Part shown: positions 1 to 10,200 of the stretch, piece by piece
How positions within the stretch are numbered: the stretch's first letter is position 1
How the letters are laid out: the number at the start of each line of letters is the position of its first letter
Source: Zygnema cylindricum
Taxonomy: Eukaryota > Streptophyta > Zygnematophyceae > Zygnematales > Zygnemataceae
Direction of reading: 5' to 3'
Length of the DNA: 64,000 nucleotides
NCBI GenBank assembly: GCA_037447655.1
Contig: JBBHKE010003116.1
Coordinates: forward strand, 1 to 64,000
Made by a program: the position numbers and the translations under genes
Notes under the pieces: model-generated
What the model was told of the DNA's origin: nothing
The model's database searches: none
Seen by the model: the letters and a program-made list of their open reading frames with translations, nothing else

Positions 1-1
1 T

Positions 2-106
2 GCGGCCGGTCCAAGGACGGCAGCCATAGCTGGAGCTGTGGGAGGAGCGGCTGCCGCAGCACTTGCTGCCGGAAAACATTTGTCGAAACGGTATTTAGCT
101 TTTTAA
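2..106 (+). CDS. C-terminal end of a gene cut by the window edge (34 codons, stop TAA at 104)
   Basis: Reading from base 2 gives 34 sense codons and a TAA stop at 104-106. The peptide is very rich in alanine and glycine (Ala-Gly-Ala-Val-Gly-Gly followed by a run of Ala) and ends with a basic tail (KHLSKRYLAF). Small residues spaced like this resemble a glycine-zipper or a short membrane helix, but no family can be named. The stretch is strongly GC-rich and changes abruptly to AT-rich DNA after the stop, as expected for a terminal exon and 3' UTR. The other two forward frames either stop early or give a cysteine/serine-rich peptide. The function is unknown. Confidence 0.5.
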   Translation, partial: AAGPRTAAIAGAVGGAAAAALAAGKHLSKRYLAF

Positions 107-3100
107 GCTTTTCATTAAAAACATTTTAAAATCTTCTCGTTGAAAGCATTTTAAAAGCTCTTGATTGAAAGCATTTGTAAAAGCATTTCTAAAAAAGTAA
201 CTGTTCAGCAATAGCATGGACAGAGGCTAGGGCTAAGTATGTGTTTTAAATAGAAATAGATGAAGAACAAAAAAGTAGTTCCTTGATTCTTAAGTTTTTA
301 TCAGTTATGTTGTAAAAATCCTCCAACTGTGAAGCTCTTGCTGTTTCATTTTTGTTGGATATATTTAGCGGACTGAAGTATTTAGATGCCAAAAAAATTT
401 AGTGGCCGGGACTAATCTGTATCTCAGAGCAGTGCTGACGACATGTTCACGGCGAATAAGCATTTCAACCATTTGTGAGTTAGAACACATCTAAATTTTT
501 GCCAGCCTTTGCTCCCTGTTCACATCAATTTCTTATCATGTGATTAGTTTTGAACTTGTCTGGGAAATTTTTTTTCTGATGCATTGCGAGGACTTTTATA
601 TTCACAAATGTATTGTTGGTTTCTGAATTTATTTTGGAGATCAAATAAATAATTCCATATGGGGGCTATGGAAGACCATAAATCAAAATATGTTCTTTCC
701 TTTTTGATGTCAAGAAGTTATGTGTATGTTATTGTCACATGTGTATCAATTTTTTTTTTTTTACTTTTAAACAACTTGAATGTGTGCACTCAATTTATGT
801 TAAGGTTGTCCACTTCTCTCAGGCCACAGTGGACGAATCCTTAGGTTGTGTCATGAACCGAATTTGGCCATGCCGAAACCTTTTGCCGGTTTATCTTGTG
901 TGGTTTACCAGAAGGTTTTCTGTTCAAAACCTAGGGCAGTCTTGACAGTTAATTTTGGGGCAATCGTGACAGTTAAATTTGGGCCAATCTTGACGGTTAA
1001 ATTTGGGGCAATTTTGAGCCTGTGATTTGTGCCCGTTACGCAAAAGATACTTGCATTTTATTCATCAACTCAATATACCTTGAATTGTATTAATAACGCT
1101 AATACGGGCCGTTTTTTTTTGCCCCTCTGACCACAGATTTAGCGCTGAAAACACTTCATTTTTTCCTCAAAAGCTAATTGTTGAACTGATTAGAACCAGC
1201 CAGTCATTCGGAACTGGCATACAATTGATAACTCTAAGATAAACCCCATGTTTAGGGTTTTTTCAATAGTGATTCACGGTGTAGGCTTTGGCTATAATTC
1301 GTAGGACACTTCAAATCGAGAGATCACAGCAAGCTTTGAGAGTCTCGATAATTAACGCAGATGTAACTGCGACTGTGGTGCATAAACTGACAGTGAAATT
1401 AAAGTACTGAAGGCTCTCGTCTTGAAAGTAAATTGTTCAAGTTGTAGAGTTTTTTTAGTAGTGCGTGTGATTCACCCTAAATTGTACGATTCCGCTCAAC
1501 TCAACCTCAGGAAAGTAACATGTGGTGCTATGGTAAACCATCCGAGTAAATAGGAACAAAAGAAACGAGCAAAGCAAAACTGAACAGACGAACAGGACAG
1601 GAAACAAGCTAAAGTGAAAATAAAGACAGACATAAGCATACGAAAAAAGCCAAGCAAATGAAGGATGTGGACAAGAGCCACAAGCACAGAGTCAAGATCA
1701 AAATAAAACAGCCTAACAAGGACCATCAAACAAGCCTCCGACCTAACCAACAAAACCACTAAAATGGTGTTTGTATGCATTTGATAAGACTTGAACGTTT
1801 CTCCTAATGTTGGTTGTTGTGTCCTGTGGTTTTTTGGTCGATTTTTTGGTCATGTCTTGGTCATCACTAGCAGACGATGACCGCGTAATGGGCGGCATGA
1901 AGAAAAAAATGACAAGTGAGACTGTGTTCAAGTCGAGTTGGCTTGCTGTTATTGCATGTTTTGTTTCCCAACACCGCTGTTCAGCAGATCAGTTGTTTAA
2001 AGTATAATCCAAAGACGAGACGCGAGATGGACTCCTGTATTGCATCAGTGCTGTGCAACAGGTACACCACCCATTTAGAGATGGTGAATTGTTAGCTTTA
2101 ACACCATTAAAACTAACTGCAATGAAATATCTCTTGCGACGAGGCTCATTGTGGGTCACTTATTAGTGTTATTAACACTAATTTATTAACTCAGGTCAAA
2201 AAACATTACCCGGAATTAGAGTTTGACTCTGACAATGATGGCCACACACTATACTCACTGAGCATGAAAGGATACTGAAAACAGGAGACTTACAAGAAGA
2301 CCAGACCGTCTTACTTACCACCGGTGAGACTTCCTAAAAATTGTTATTAAGTTCCAATCACATGTTTATGATTTGCATCTACTTGGACTTTTAAAATCAT
2401 TGAACAAGTGGCATCCACATGAACAAACCGAGATCTGTTGGTTGGTCGAAACGACAGACAAGAGCTATTCAAGTAATGTTTACAAAAATTTATAAGAAAT
2501 GAACGACAAACCATGAGCCGTCTTTTTCCTATGCAGAATCTCGGGAAACCATGGAGAGACCAAGTTTCAGACCTATTATTTATTGATACCATTCATTAAT
2601 ACAACTTATTAATACCATATATTAATACCACTACAACGTAGGCTAGAGGACATCTATATTTGTATTTATCTGCCATTGAAAAGACTGACGATAAACTAAA
2701 AGCCATTATTCGTTGATTCGAAATTCACAAGGACCACCATTAATAGTGTTTAATAACGCCTCAAAACTCAAATCCATAATAAACTCAAAGCTCTATCCTC
2801 ATACAAACACAAGGTATTCTGTACAAGAGATAAGTGACAAAACTTCCGATAAATATCTCAGGTCTTAACTGATGAGGAATATCCTCTCCAACAACCTGCG
2901 AAAAAACAACCCATCAACAGTAATTACTGAGTTAAAAGCAATACATGGTACACACTTCTCTAACAAAGCATGAAAGCAAACCTTCCGGAGGACCATTCGA
3001 AATGTTTGTAACACACATTTGAGTTTACGCTAACAACAATACTTGTGACAAACACCTTTTATTCTTAGCGATCACGAGAACAGTTACCTGAACTATATTT

Positions 3101-3567
3101 GTAACAAAAATTTGTGTTTGCTCTAACAACAATATCTCGAACAAATAATTGTTTTTGTAAGCGTTCACAAAAACAATTTAACAAAAAATTTTGAAGAGGA
3201 CTTATACTAGTGTTGTTAATTATATAATTCAGTTCCAAACGGCGTGGTTGTTTTTTAACCGTTTAAAGAATAAGCGTTAAGAAAATTACTATTTCTGGTT
3301 TTAACCTTTTTTTGTGGTCAGGGGGCAAAAAGAAGACTGGCACCAACCTAATGTTATTAGCACTAATAGCTGTTCATAATGTAATTCATCTAATAAAAAT
3401 AAAAAATCAAATTAAAAAGATAACAATAAAAAAAAACATTTCTTTTGATTTTGTAAGACTATACACAACCGATACGGCATTTACGATGTATCGTACAATT
3501 GTTGTTAGCACATTGTCAATCATTTAATCCAACTAGAATCCACATTATTTTCTGGTGATAAGTAATG
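107..3567. other. AT-rich intergenic DNA with decayed repeats
   Basis: No convincing coding region is seen; the longest open frames lack domain motifs. From 110 to 190 a degenerate repeat built on TTGAAAGCATTT follows the gene end. Near 1268-1284 there is a right-hand end of the TA-MITE family (GATTCACGGTGTA). At 2155-2200 a palindromic TTATTAGTGTTATTAACAC block, also seen near 7140 and 12030, marks decayed copies of related elements. Confidence 0.5.
937..1018. repeat. 24-bp tandem repeat, about 3.4 copies
   Basis: Units begin at 937, 961, 985 and 1009, exactly 24 bp apart, each reading approximately CAATCTTGACAGTTAAATTT followed by GGGG. Copies differ by one to three bases. Confidence 0.85.
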
Positions 3568-3570
3568 TAA

Positions 3571-3731
3571 GGGCTTCGCCCCATTGGGCCACCAAAGGAG
3601 TCATTTCAGGCTAGTTTCAATGATTGGGCTCTTTATAACCGTCCAGATCAGAAACTTACGGCCATAAACCGCCCAATCATTGAAGTCAGAGTGAGAAATG
3701 ATCCCTTTGGGGCGCCAATGGGCCGAAGCCC
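3571..3731. mobile_element. 161-bp PIF/Harbinger-type foldback MITE with TAA target duplication
   Basis: Two arms of about 60 bases form an imperfect palindrome: left GGGCTTCGCCCCATTGG and right CCAATGGGCCGAAGCCC, continuing inward to TCAATGATTGGGC and GCCCAATCATTGA. TAA lies directly outside both ends (3568-3570 and 3732-3734). A 3-bp TWA duplication with termini starting GGG is characteristic of the PIF/Harbinger superfamily. There is no coding capacity. The element lies downstream of the subtilase exon and could sit in an intron of that gene. Confidence 0.8.
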
Positions 3732-4109
3732 TAAAGGGCCAAACAAATACAGGGCATGAATCCTGTGAACCACACTAATAATGGTGTGTGGACTGATGTT
3801 TGAGGAGCCATCGAGTTAAAGGAAGGATGGGAAGAGAAAAATGGAAATGGCGATAAGCAAGAAGAGTGGTAGAAGCAAGCAAACTTTTCTTTATCGATTA
3901 AAACAACAAAAGGGAATAAAATTTATAAGTAACGCCCTTTTTCACCTCAAAAAGCTGAAATAGTGTGAAATTTGAAAAGACCAATAACCTACACCACACC
4001 AATAGGAACACCAATAAGACCTGGCAGTCTTATACCCTAAAAAACCAAAGAACAAGCAAAGATGAGACCAAATAAGGACAAAAAAAGCAAAAGACATGAT
4101 TTTTCTCAC

Positions 4110-4660
4110 TTCAAAATGGAGTCCCACTCGAGGGCCAGTTTTGCTTTTGCTTCATAACTTCCAACCCAAATGACTCCTTCAATCTTTTTTATCTGTTCTA
4201 TGGCGCCGTACGAGTGAACAAGAAGCATATAACTGTTGTTAGGAATATACCCCAATATCGCACTTTCGGTTTTTTTTGCCACTCTATGAAGGTTATCTAA
4301 TGTGTGGGATTTTGCCATGGCTTCCTCACTTAGTTTTACTAACACTTGTTTGGAGGTTAGCGGTCGACATTGTCGAAAATTGTCTTTTTGAGGTGGTAAT
4401 TTGATGACATTTTCGTTTTTATTTTCTAAGTTTTCCTTATTCAAACTCTCTTTCTTATGAATGCATGAGTGCGAATATTCAAAAAACGTTTCTTTTCGAA
4501 TTTCTGGATGAGATCGGGTATCGACAGTGAATCTTGCCAAATGGATTTTGTGTCCAAAAACTTCATTTGAAAAAAAAATCAAAAGTATAAGTTTAGAAAG
4601 TAACAAGAATAGCAATCGACTGGAAATGGTAAACGTAGAAGGCATTGAAAAGTTTTTCAA
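4110..4660 (-). CDS. Orphan first exon: signal peptide plus subtilase (peptidase S8) propeptide-like region
   Basis: The ATG at 4658-4660 opens 184 codons on the minus strand. Residues 1 to about 36 form a signal peptide: a short polar start, a long Leu/Ile/Phe core and a small-residue exit near VFG. The distal part carries the pattern LGYIPNNSYMLLV followed by IEGVIWVGSYEAKAKLA, which I recognise from propeptides of secreted subtilisin-like proteases, where this segment chaperones folding before the catalytic domain. The frame ends at TGA 4106-4108, overlapping a good splice donor (GTGAGA, intron starting at 4109), so this is read as exon 1. No Asp/His/Ser catalytic blocks follow on the minus strand down to base 1. 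The gene is therefore truncated, has a very distant second exon, or is a fragment. Recognition rests on a short motif. Confidence 0.55.
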
Positions 4661-5257
4661 TAAAACAAAGTAATGTAAGATTAAATAAGTAAAAATGTTT
4701 CAGCAGCAAACTTACAAAATTATAAACAAAATGTAATAATAATGAAGTCTCTAATAGCTAGAATATGTGTAAAAGTGGCTGCCTATTATTGTGTTGTTTC
4801 GATCACACGTAATATTTTCTGTCCAAATAAACAACACTTGAAAAGGTATTTTTTAAGAATTTATTGAGTGCGGCTATCTCTCCACAAAAGCTTATCTCGT
4901 ACGATGACAACCCCGCTCACAAAATCAGTACTACTCGAGCTTTTCGTGCGGTAATAAAGTACTTTGCGCAGAATTGATTCTGATAATCTGTTCAACATAC
5001 GAGGGCGCTGCTCATTGGCCTAAACAACCGCCCGGTTGGCGGAGGCTGCGGATATGTACGGAAAGCCGGCGGTAAATCGCGTAACTGGTGAATCCCCAGT
5101 TTAGAATTTCAACAAGCGCGGCAATTGATGATGCGTACGAATTAATCGGACGGTGACGATCAAGGGAACCAGCAAAAAATAGAGCATTTTATGAACCGTT
5201 AGATCAAAAGTGCAGATTGTATTGCAGATTGTTAAACTACATTTTTGATGTTTATAA
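4661..5257. other. Upstream region of the subtilase exon
   Basis: This is AT-rich DNA without coding signal. It would hold the promoter of the minus-strand exon; no clear TATA box or initiator can be assigned. From about 4900 it becomes CpG-richer, resembling the repeats that follow. Confidence 0.4.
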
Positions 5258-5978
5258 TATGGAAACTGTATCTTTCTTATTGTACACTCAAGCCGAGCGA
5301 AGATTTGATTTTATTACGTATTTGGTGACGTGTCGCAGTGTAGAATAGTTGAAACAGCGGTTAACCTCCTTCGTCGAGCAAGTTGCACAGATTCAAAAAA
5401 TTACACATGCGACAAAATACTAGATTGTCTTTTTAAGCTGGTGTATGTGTACGTGGACTGCTTAGATTCGTGTTTGGGCCTAATCGCTCGAAAAATCGCG
5501 AAAGCTTTACAAGGCTTTAAAAGTCATTGTATTTTTAGAAGGCGTGGTACGGCCGTAAGATTCTGATCTGGACGGCCAAAAATTATCCAACCATTGCGTG
5601 AAATGACCGCTTCTGTGCCACGTGTAATAAATCGAGAATTTTATTGTACGGACTTTCGGTCTGTGGCGACTATAACACTATTTAGGAACCTCACTGTGTT
5701 TATGTTGTCGGTGTTGTATCATTGTCTAGGTACGGTAATTTTATCCGTTGTGATACACAGTGAATGGAAATCTTGTATTTGTCCTTTTCTAAAGAATTTG
5801 AGGAACTTTACGCTTCCGGTATTCGCGGAATGTTACAGTACTTTATGCAGTTCTTTGGAGCGTTCCGTGTGAACTGTGGTAGTAGGCTGCGGTCCTACTA
5901 AACGACAAGGCTGGAAAAGCAGCTCTCCGAAGAAAAGGGGACTTCACTGTAGAAACGACAAAACAGTAACGCATAATT
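5258..5978 (+). repeat. Unclassified dispersed repeat, copy 1 (inverted partner at 18834-20404)
   Basis: This segment matches the reverse complement of 18834-20404 from ATGGAAACTG at the left to GAAACGACAAAACAGTA at the right, with few substitutions. It lacks the two insertions present in the other copy (18948-19486 and 19680-19977), so it preserves the empty sites. A 78-codon open frame (5330-5566) is shared with the other copy (20092-20310, minus), but the DNA similarity alone explains this and no protein family is recognised. Confidence 0.75.
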
Positions 5979-7102
5979 TGTACAGTGACGTACGAAAATA
6001 CAGATTCTACATTGACATTCGTCGGTTCGTAAAATCTTTGACGATTTTCAATCTTTAGCTTGAGTTGTACCACTCAAAAAAGACCACGTGTGTGAAAGCT
6101 CGTTTACAGACACTACAGTACTGTACCGTACATGATTCTAACTACTGTACTGTAGTCTTAAATGTTACGGACAGTACAGTACTGAAGATATGACCGTACA
6201 ATTACATAAGCCTCCCAATGGAACCCCAGACTCACACTAAAAAAGTATCAGGGGAGTTTCTTGTGCTAAAACTAGGAAAATTTATTTACTGCGGTGTCGT
6301 TCAAAGAGTACAAGGAAAACAGATAAATCTGAACCGTTGGTTAAATATGTATCGAATCTTCGAGCACAAATTCGAGTCTACGGAGCGTAAATGACAAATG
6401 GCATCCTACCGACGAGGAGCTGTATTTTAATTTACCGAACAAGCAAAATTGGACACGTAGGTAATTTTGATATCAACTTCAGCAAAGAGAACCAATACGT
6501 GGCATATGACAGTTGTTGTGGCGACAACCAAATTGACGTGGCTCCAAAACTTCGAGCGTCAACATTTTTGTCGCTACGCGTTTAATCTCATTGCCGAGCT
6601 CTGACAGTCTGACCTGTTCGCCAGTTAACATTTTCTATAAAATGATTGGCATCGGTCAGATGTGATATTTCGTTACACGTGTACTTTTTGTTGGGGAAAA
6701 ATTTAAGCGGGAAGAAAACACTGTGATGAATCGCATCTTGGCCGAATTCTCGATGTTTGAGTACCTCTCGGTCAGCAACATGGGCCGATTTTGGTATCGA
6801 GGCTACAAGAAATCATGAATATCTCGAGACGAGATATAAGTGAGTTTTGGTGGAAATGCGATACACTGTACGGCTAACGTACGTCAACTCGTAGCCGTAC
6901 AGCGTCGTATGGGCAGTCAATCACTTAATCAAGGGTTTGGTCCGCGACCAATCAAAAAGTGACGTAAAATTATGACCATACGTCAAAAACGCGCGCGTTT
7001 TCTACAGCTCAACGACTTTTTACCTGTTGCTGATTCGACGCTCAGATTTTAGTCCTCTTGATTTTTTCTGCCGACAGGCCTGTACTGTAGTAAGATACAG
7101 TT
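5979..7102. other. CpG-containing decayed repeat DNA
   Basis: No genes are seen. The segment 6020-6085 (TTGACGATTTTCAAT, then TGTACCACTCA) resembles 7810-7865, indicating shared repeat ancestry. Bases near 6205-6230 resemble the end of the 7233-7971 MITE (AATGGAACCCC). Confidence 0.4.
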
Positions 7103-7232
7103 CACCGTGAATCGTTATTAGCGTTTATAAATTATTCGTGTTAATAATTAATTAGTGTTATCAATGCTAGTTTGGGTTTTGCAAAATTCAAAAAAAAAAG
7201 TTTAATTGTAATTGATCCATAACGCTGATTTA

Positions 7233-7971
7233 GGGTGGCGTTCCATCAGACGAAAAGTGAGGTTGTTTTCAGAAATCCGAACCTCTCCGTACTACGCCGT
7301 ACCTCTTATTATGTTTTTATCTGCGAACAACATTACAGAGAATCTTGCCAATATTCTCCAAAGTTCTAAGAGGTAACAATGACCGTTGGATAATTTTTCG
7401 CGAAGCATTCGCTTCCAAAGTTTCTGTAAATGGTGATGTACCTCGAGGAGATACATCACCATTTACAGAAAATTTTGAGCGGCGACACGTTGGACAATGA
7501 ATATACGTGTCAGAAAGGCAACCAACGGAAATCGAAAAATTTCACACACGATACATACATTCAAAAATCCAATCGAAATCACAAAAGCAATTTCGTAACG
7601 AACTTCCGTCACGCTATTTTTGTTACCAGCCATTAGTCACACTATTTGCGGAAGCGCTCATTATGCATGCGAAAAAGCAGAAACCCTAAAAAAATGATCT
7701 GGCATCTGACAAGCGTTTGCAAAGAGTACAAAGTTTGTGTGGTACGATGCCCTGGTCCCGCATGTACATGGTATGCAAATGATGGTTTCGAGTTGAAGTT
7801 GGTCGGTGTAAAAAACATTTGACGATTTTCAATATACGATCTTATCTTACGTGGTACCACTCATTGCCAAGCACGTGGAATACAGACTCTACGCGATAGA
7901 ACATCGTTAAAAATGTAGCATCCTGTAATGTTCGCCGTACAATTACACGAAATCTTGATGGAACACCACCC
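7233..7971. mobile_element. 739-bp PIF/Harbinger-type MITE with TTA target duplication
   Basis: The terminal inverted repeats are GGGTGGCGTTCCATC at 7233 and GATGGAACACCACCC ending at 7971, with TTA on both sides (7230-7232 and 7972-7974). A perfect hairpin lies inside (7422-7470). A related left end occurs at 33082. No transposase frame is present, so the element is non-autonomous. Confidence 0.75.
7422..7470. repeat. Perfect 19-bp inverted repeat with 11-base loop
   Basis: The arms 7422-7440 (TTCTGTAAATGGTGATGTA) and 7452-7470 are exact reverse complements and would extrude as a hairpin or cruciform. The structure lies inside the 7233-7971 MITE. A hairpin of different sequence lies at a similar internal position in the related copy near 33.3 kb. 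Confidence 0.9.
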
Positions 7972-8424
7972 TTAGATACACTGGATCTGCCGTAATTATA
8001 TATACAGTAAAATAGGTAAATTTACGAAATCTGACAATTCGTACAGCGTCGCGTCCTTTTACTATAATTAATCCATAATTATTATTTGGGTTTCCGGGTT
8101 AATAATTAATGAGCCGTTCATACTTATACACTAAAAAAGGTACGAAAACAAAATCGTCTGTTCTAAGCGCAGTTCTGTATGCATCCGACATAAGTTAACT
8201 ACAATTTCGTACGATTTCCCGTAACGAGGTACATTGCTGTACAAACAAACACCTTCCGTACATCACACTATTCAAGCAATGCGTACGTCATAATCGTTAA
8301 CGCTAATTAACAAGAACCGTAATTAACGTCAAGGAAAAATTAGATTTGTTAATTTTATTTCAGGTTTCGAGGTCAACATTTGGCGGTGCCGAAATAGAGT
8401 ACACAAGGCTAATAACGATTCACG

Positions 8425-8741
8425 ATTTACTGTACTGAATCGAGCGTTTTTAGGTGTGAAGGTCGCATGTGAACGGGTCCACGTCGCCATTCACTCCTTT
8501 CACTCCAATTTCGCTTTACGACGCCTCGCGCCGCGTGGCGCGTCGCAAGTATAAATATGCTTAGGGTTTTTTACTCACTAGTAAATCAATGCCCGTTACA
8601 CGGGCAAAGGTCATGTTGTGTGTGTTTAAGGTTGTATAGAGTTTTTGTACTCTATATGTTTAGGAACAACTTCAGGTAGGTTTTTTTATGAACTATACAA
8701 ATGAAACAAAAACAAGAGGACAGAAAAAAACAAAAGGACAC
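8425..8741. other. Repeat-derived segment with TATA-like box and CACTA-like motif
   Basis: The bases around 8518-8570 (GACGCC, then GCGCGTCG, TATAAATATG and CTTAGGGTTTTTT) are homologous to the reverse complement of 19860-19915, so this is a dispersed module containing a TATA-like box. At 8577 the sequence CACTAGTAAATC is followed by GCCCGT TAC ACGGGC (8591-8605), a palindrome reminiscent of subterminal motifs of plant CACTA elements. No gene is seen. Confidence 0.35.
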
Positions 8742-8949
8742 ACATATATATTTACATATACATATACATATGTATATATATACATATATACATATATACA
8801 TATATATATATATACACACATATATATATATACACACATACACACATATATATATATATACACAGATATATATATACATATATATATATACACACATATA
8901 TGTATATACACATATACATATACATATATACACATATACACATGTATAT

Positions 8950-9007
<58 letters not shown>
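8742..9007. repeat. (TA)n/(CA)n/(TACA)n compound microsatellite
   Basis: About 265 bp of alternating TA, TACA and CA units ends in a pure (TA) tract (8966-9006). All open frames across it consist of Tyr-Ile-His-Thr runs and are not genes. Confidence 0.95.
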
Positions 9008-9010
<3 letters not shown>

Positions 9011-9423
9011 TCATATCGAGCTTACTGAAAATGGTTTACGATAGAGCATCATGATGTTGGATATGGGATGTCTCCACACTACTTTGAAATGTGTAGAGTC
9101 ACAACACATCGAAAATTCGAAACAGATTCTAAACGATACAATTTAAAGTAATAATTGTGTTAATACCAATTATACAAACTAATAACAATACTAATACTCA
9201 TTATACATCACTAATAACTTTAGTAACTCAAATTATACAGACAAATTGTAGTAATACCAATAACACAAACTAAAAACTGTACCAATACTAATTATACACA
9301 CTTATAACTGTTCTTATACTAATTTTACAATAGCTTTCTTAATACTTATTTTATACTAAAAACTAAACTGAAACTAATTTTTTTTTCGGGCGCTCGAGGT
9401 TTTTTTTGTTGGGCATGTTCTAA
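9008..9423. other. AT-rich degenerate tandem region
   Basis: From about 9130 to 9355 a loose repeat built on TAATACCAATTATACAAACT recurs with roughly 60-70 bp spacing. There is no coding signal. Confidence 0.45.
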
Positions 9424-10200
9424 GGGTATGTCCCCATATGCATAAGTAAGGGTTATTTTCTGTCGTTTTCCTGTAAAACTTAGCGCCGTACTGCCTAAGT
9501 TCCAACCGTACGAAGGAATCGCAAATTTGTAGAGTACAATTTGCGTCATCCTCGAACTTAGGATGTACAAAAAATTGTCCTCTTGTGTTTTTCGACCCAC
9601 TTCGACGACAAAAAACGTCATCTTCAACCTTATCTTTAAAACACATGAGCGATGTGTTTTAAAACTAAGGATTTCTTATAAACAAATAGGAACATATATT
9701 CGCACATGCCGTAATTTTCAAAAAAAAACATACGATTTCCAAGGACAAAGAAAAGTATAGAATTCGCTATGATTTGTCCGTTTGCGTTCAATACGACAAA
9801 GAGAAGTACACAATTTGTTTGATTTTGTCCGTTGTCTTTCAGTACGATTTTTTTTTTGCAGGGGTCTCGAAATTCTGATGCCATTTCACGTCGAGCGGAC
9901 AGGCGACGCGAAGGCAATGCGCATATTCTTCAACCGTGAAACTGCACAGGCTGGAAGGCGGTACGACTACAATGTCACAGTAAAACATGCGAAGTCATAA
10001 GCAGTTCCAAAAAATAGCGTGCGACAACACTGATCGTAGACGTTGACAACCGTCACAGGTATTGTCAACGTATACAATCGTCACAAACGTAAGTTACGAT
10101 TACGTTCTTACACATAGGGACACTTGAAAACCTGGTCAGGCGGATCCGCGCTAAAATACAAAGTAAGTTCGCTAAGTTACAAGTACATGGGGACATACCC
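9424..10200. mobile_element. 777-bp PIF/Harbinger-type MITE with TAA target duplication
   Basis: The terminal inverted repeats are GGGTATGTCCCCAT at 9424 and ATGGGGACATACCC ending at 10200. TAA flanks both sides (9421-9423 and 10201-10203). The ends resemble the terminus of the larger element at 27772 (GGGCGTGTTCCCAT). Near the right end are short repeats of the type GTTGACAACCGTCAC / TTGTCAACGT. There is no transposase; the open frames of 65-93 codons have no motifs. Confidence 0.8.

Larger units (their letters stand above)
7103..8424. mobile_element. TA-family element with terminal CACCGTGAATCGTTATTAGC, interrupted by a Harbinger MITE
   Basis: The left end at 7103 reads CACCGTGAATCGTTATTAGC and the right end at 8404-8424 is its inverted copy (GCTAATAACGATTCACG), about 1.3 kb apart. 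These are the ends of the MITE family described at 18948, 25780 and 31544. The flanks here are not clean TA dinucleotides, so pairing of the two ends is inferred. The interior holds the 739-bp MITE 7233-7971 and no transposase. Confidence 0.45.

Noticed and set aside
5330-5566. Conserved small protein shared with 20092-20310
   Set aside because: Both copies belong to a DNA repeat that is similar throughout, so the shared frame is not evidence of selection.
8652-9054. Overlapping open frames of 69-120 codons on both strands
   Set aside because: They consist of Tyr, Ile, His, Thr, Val and Cys runs produced by the TA/CA microsatellite.
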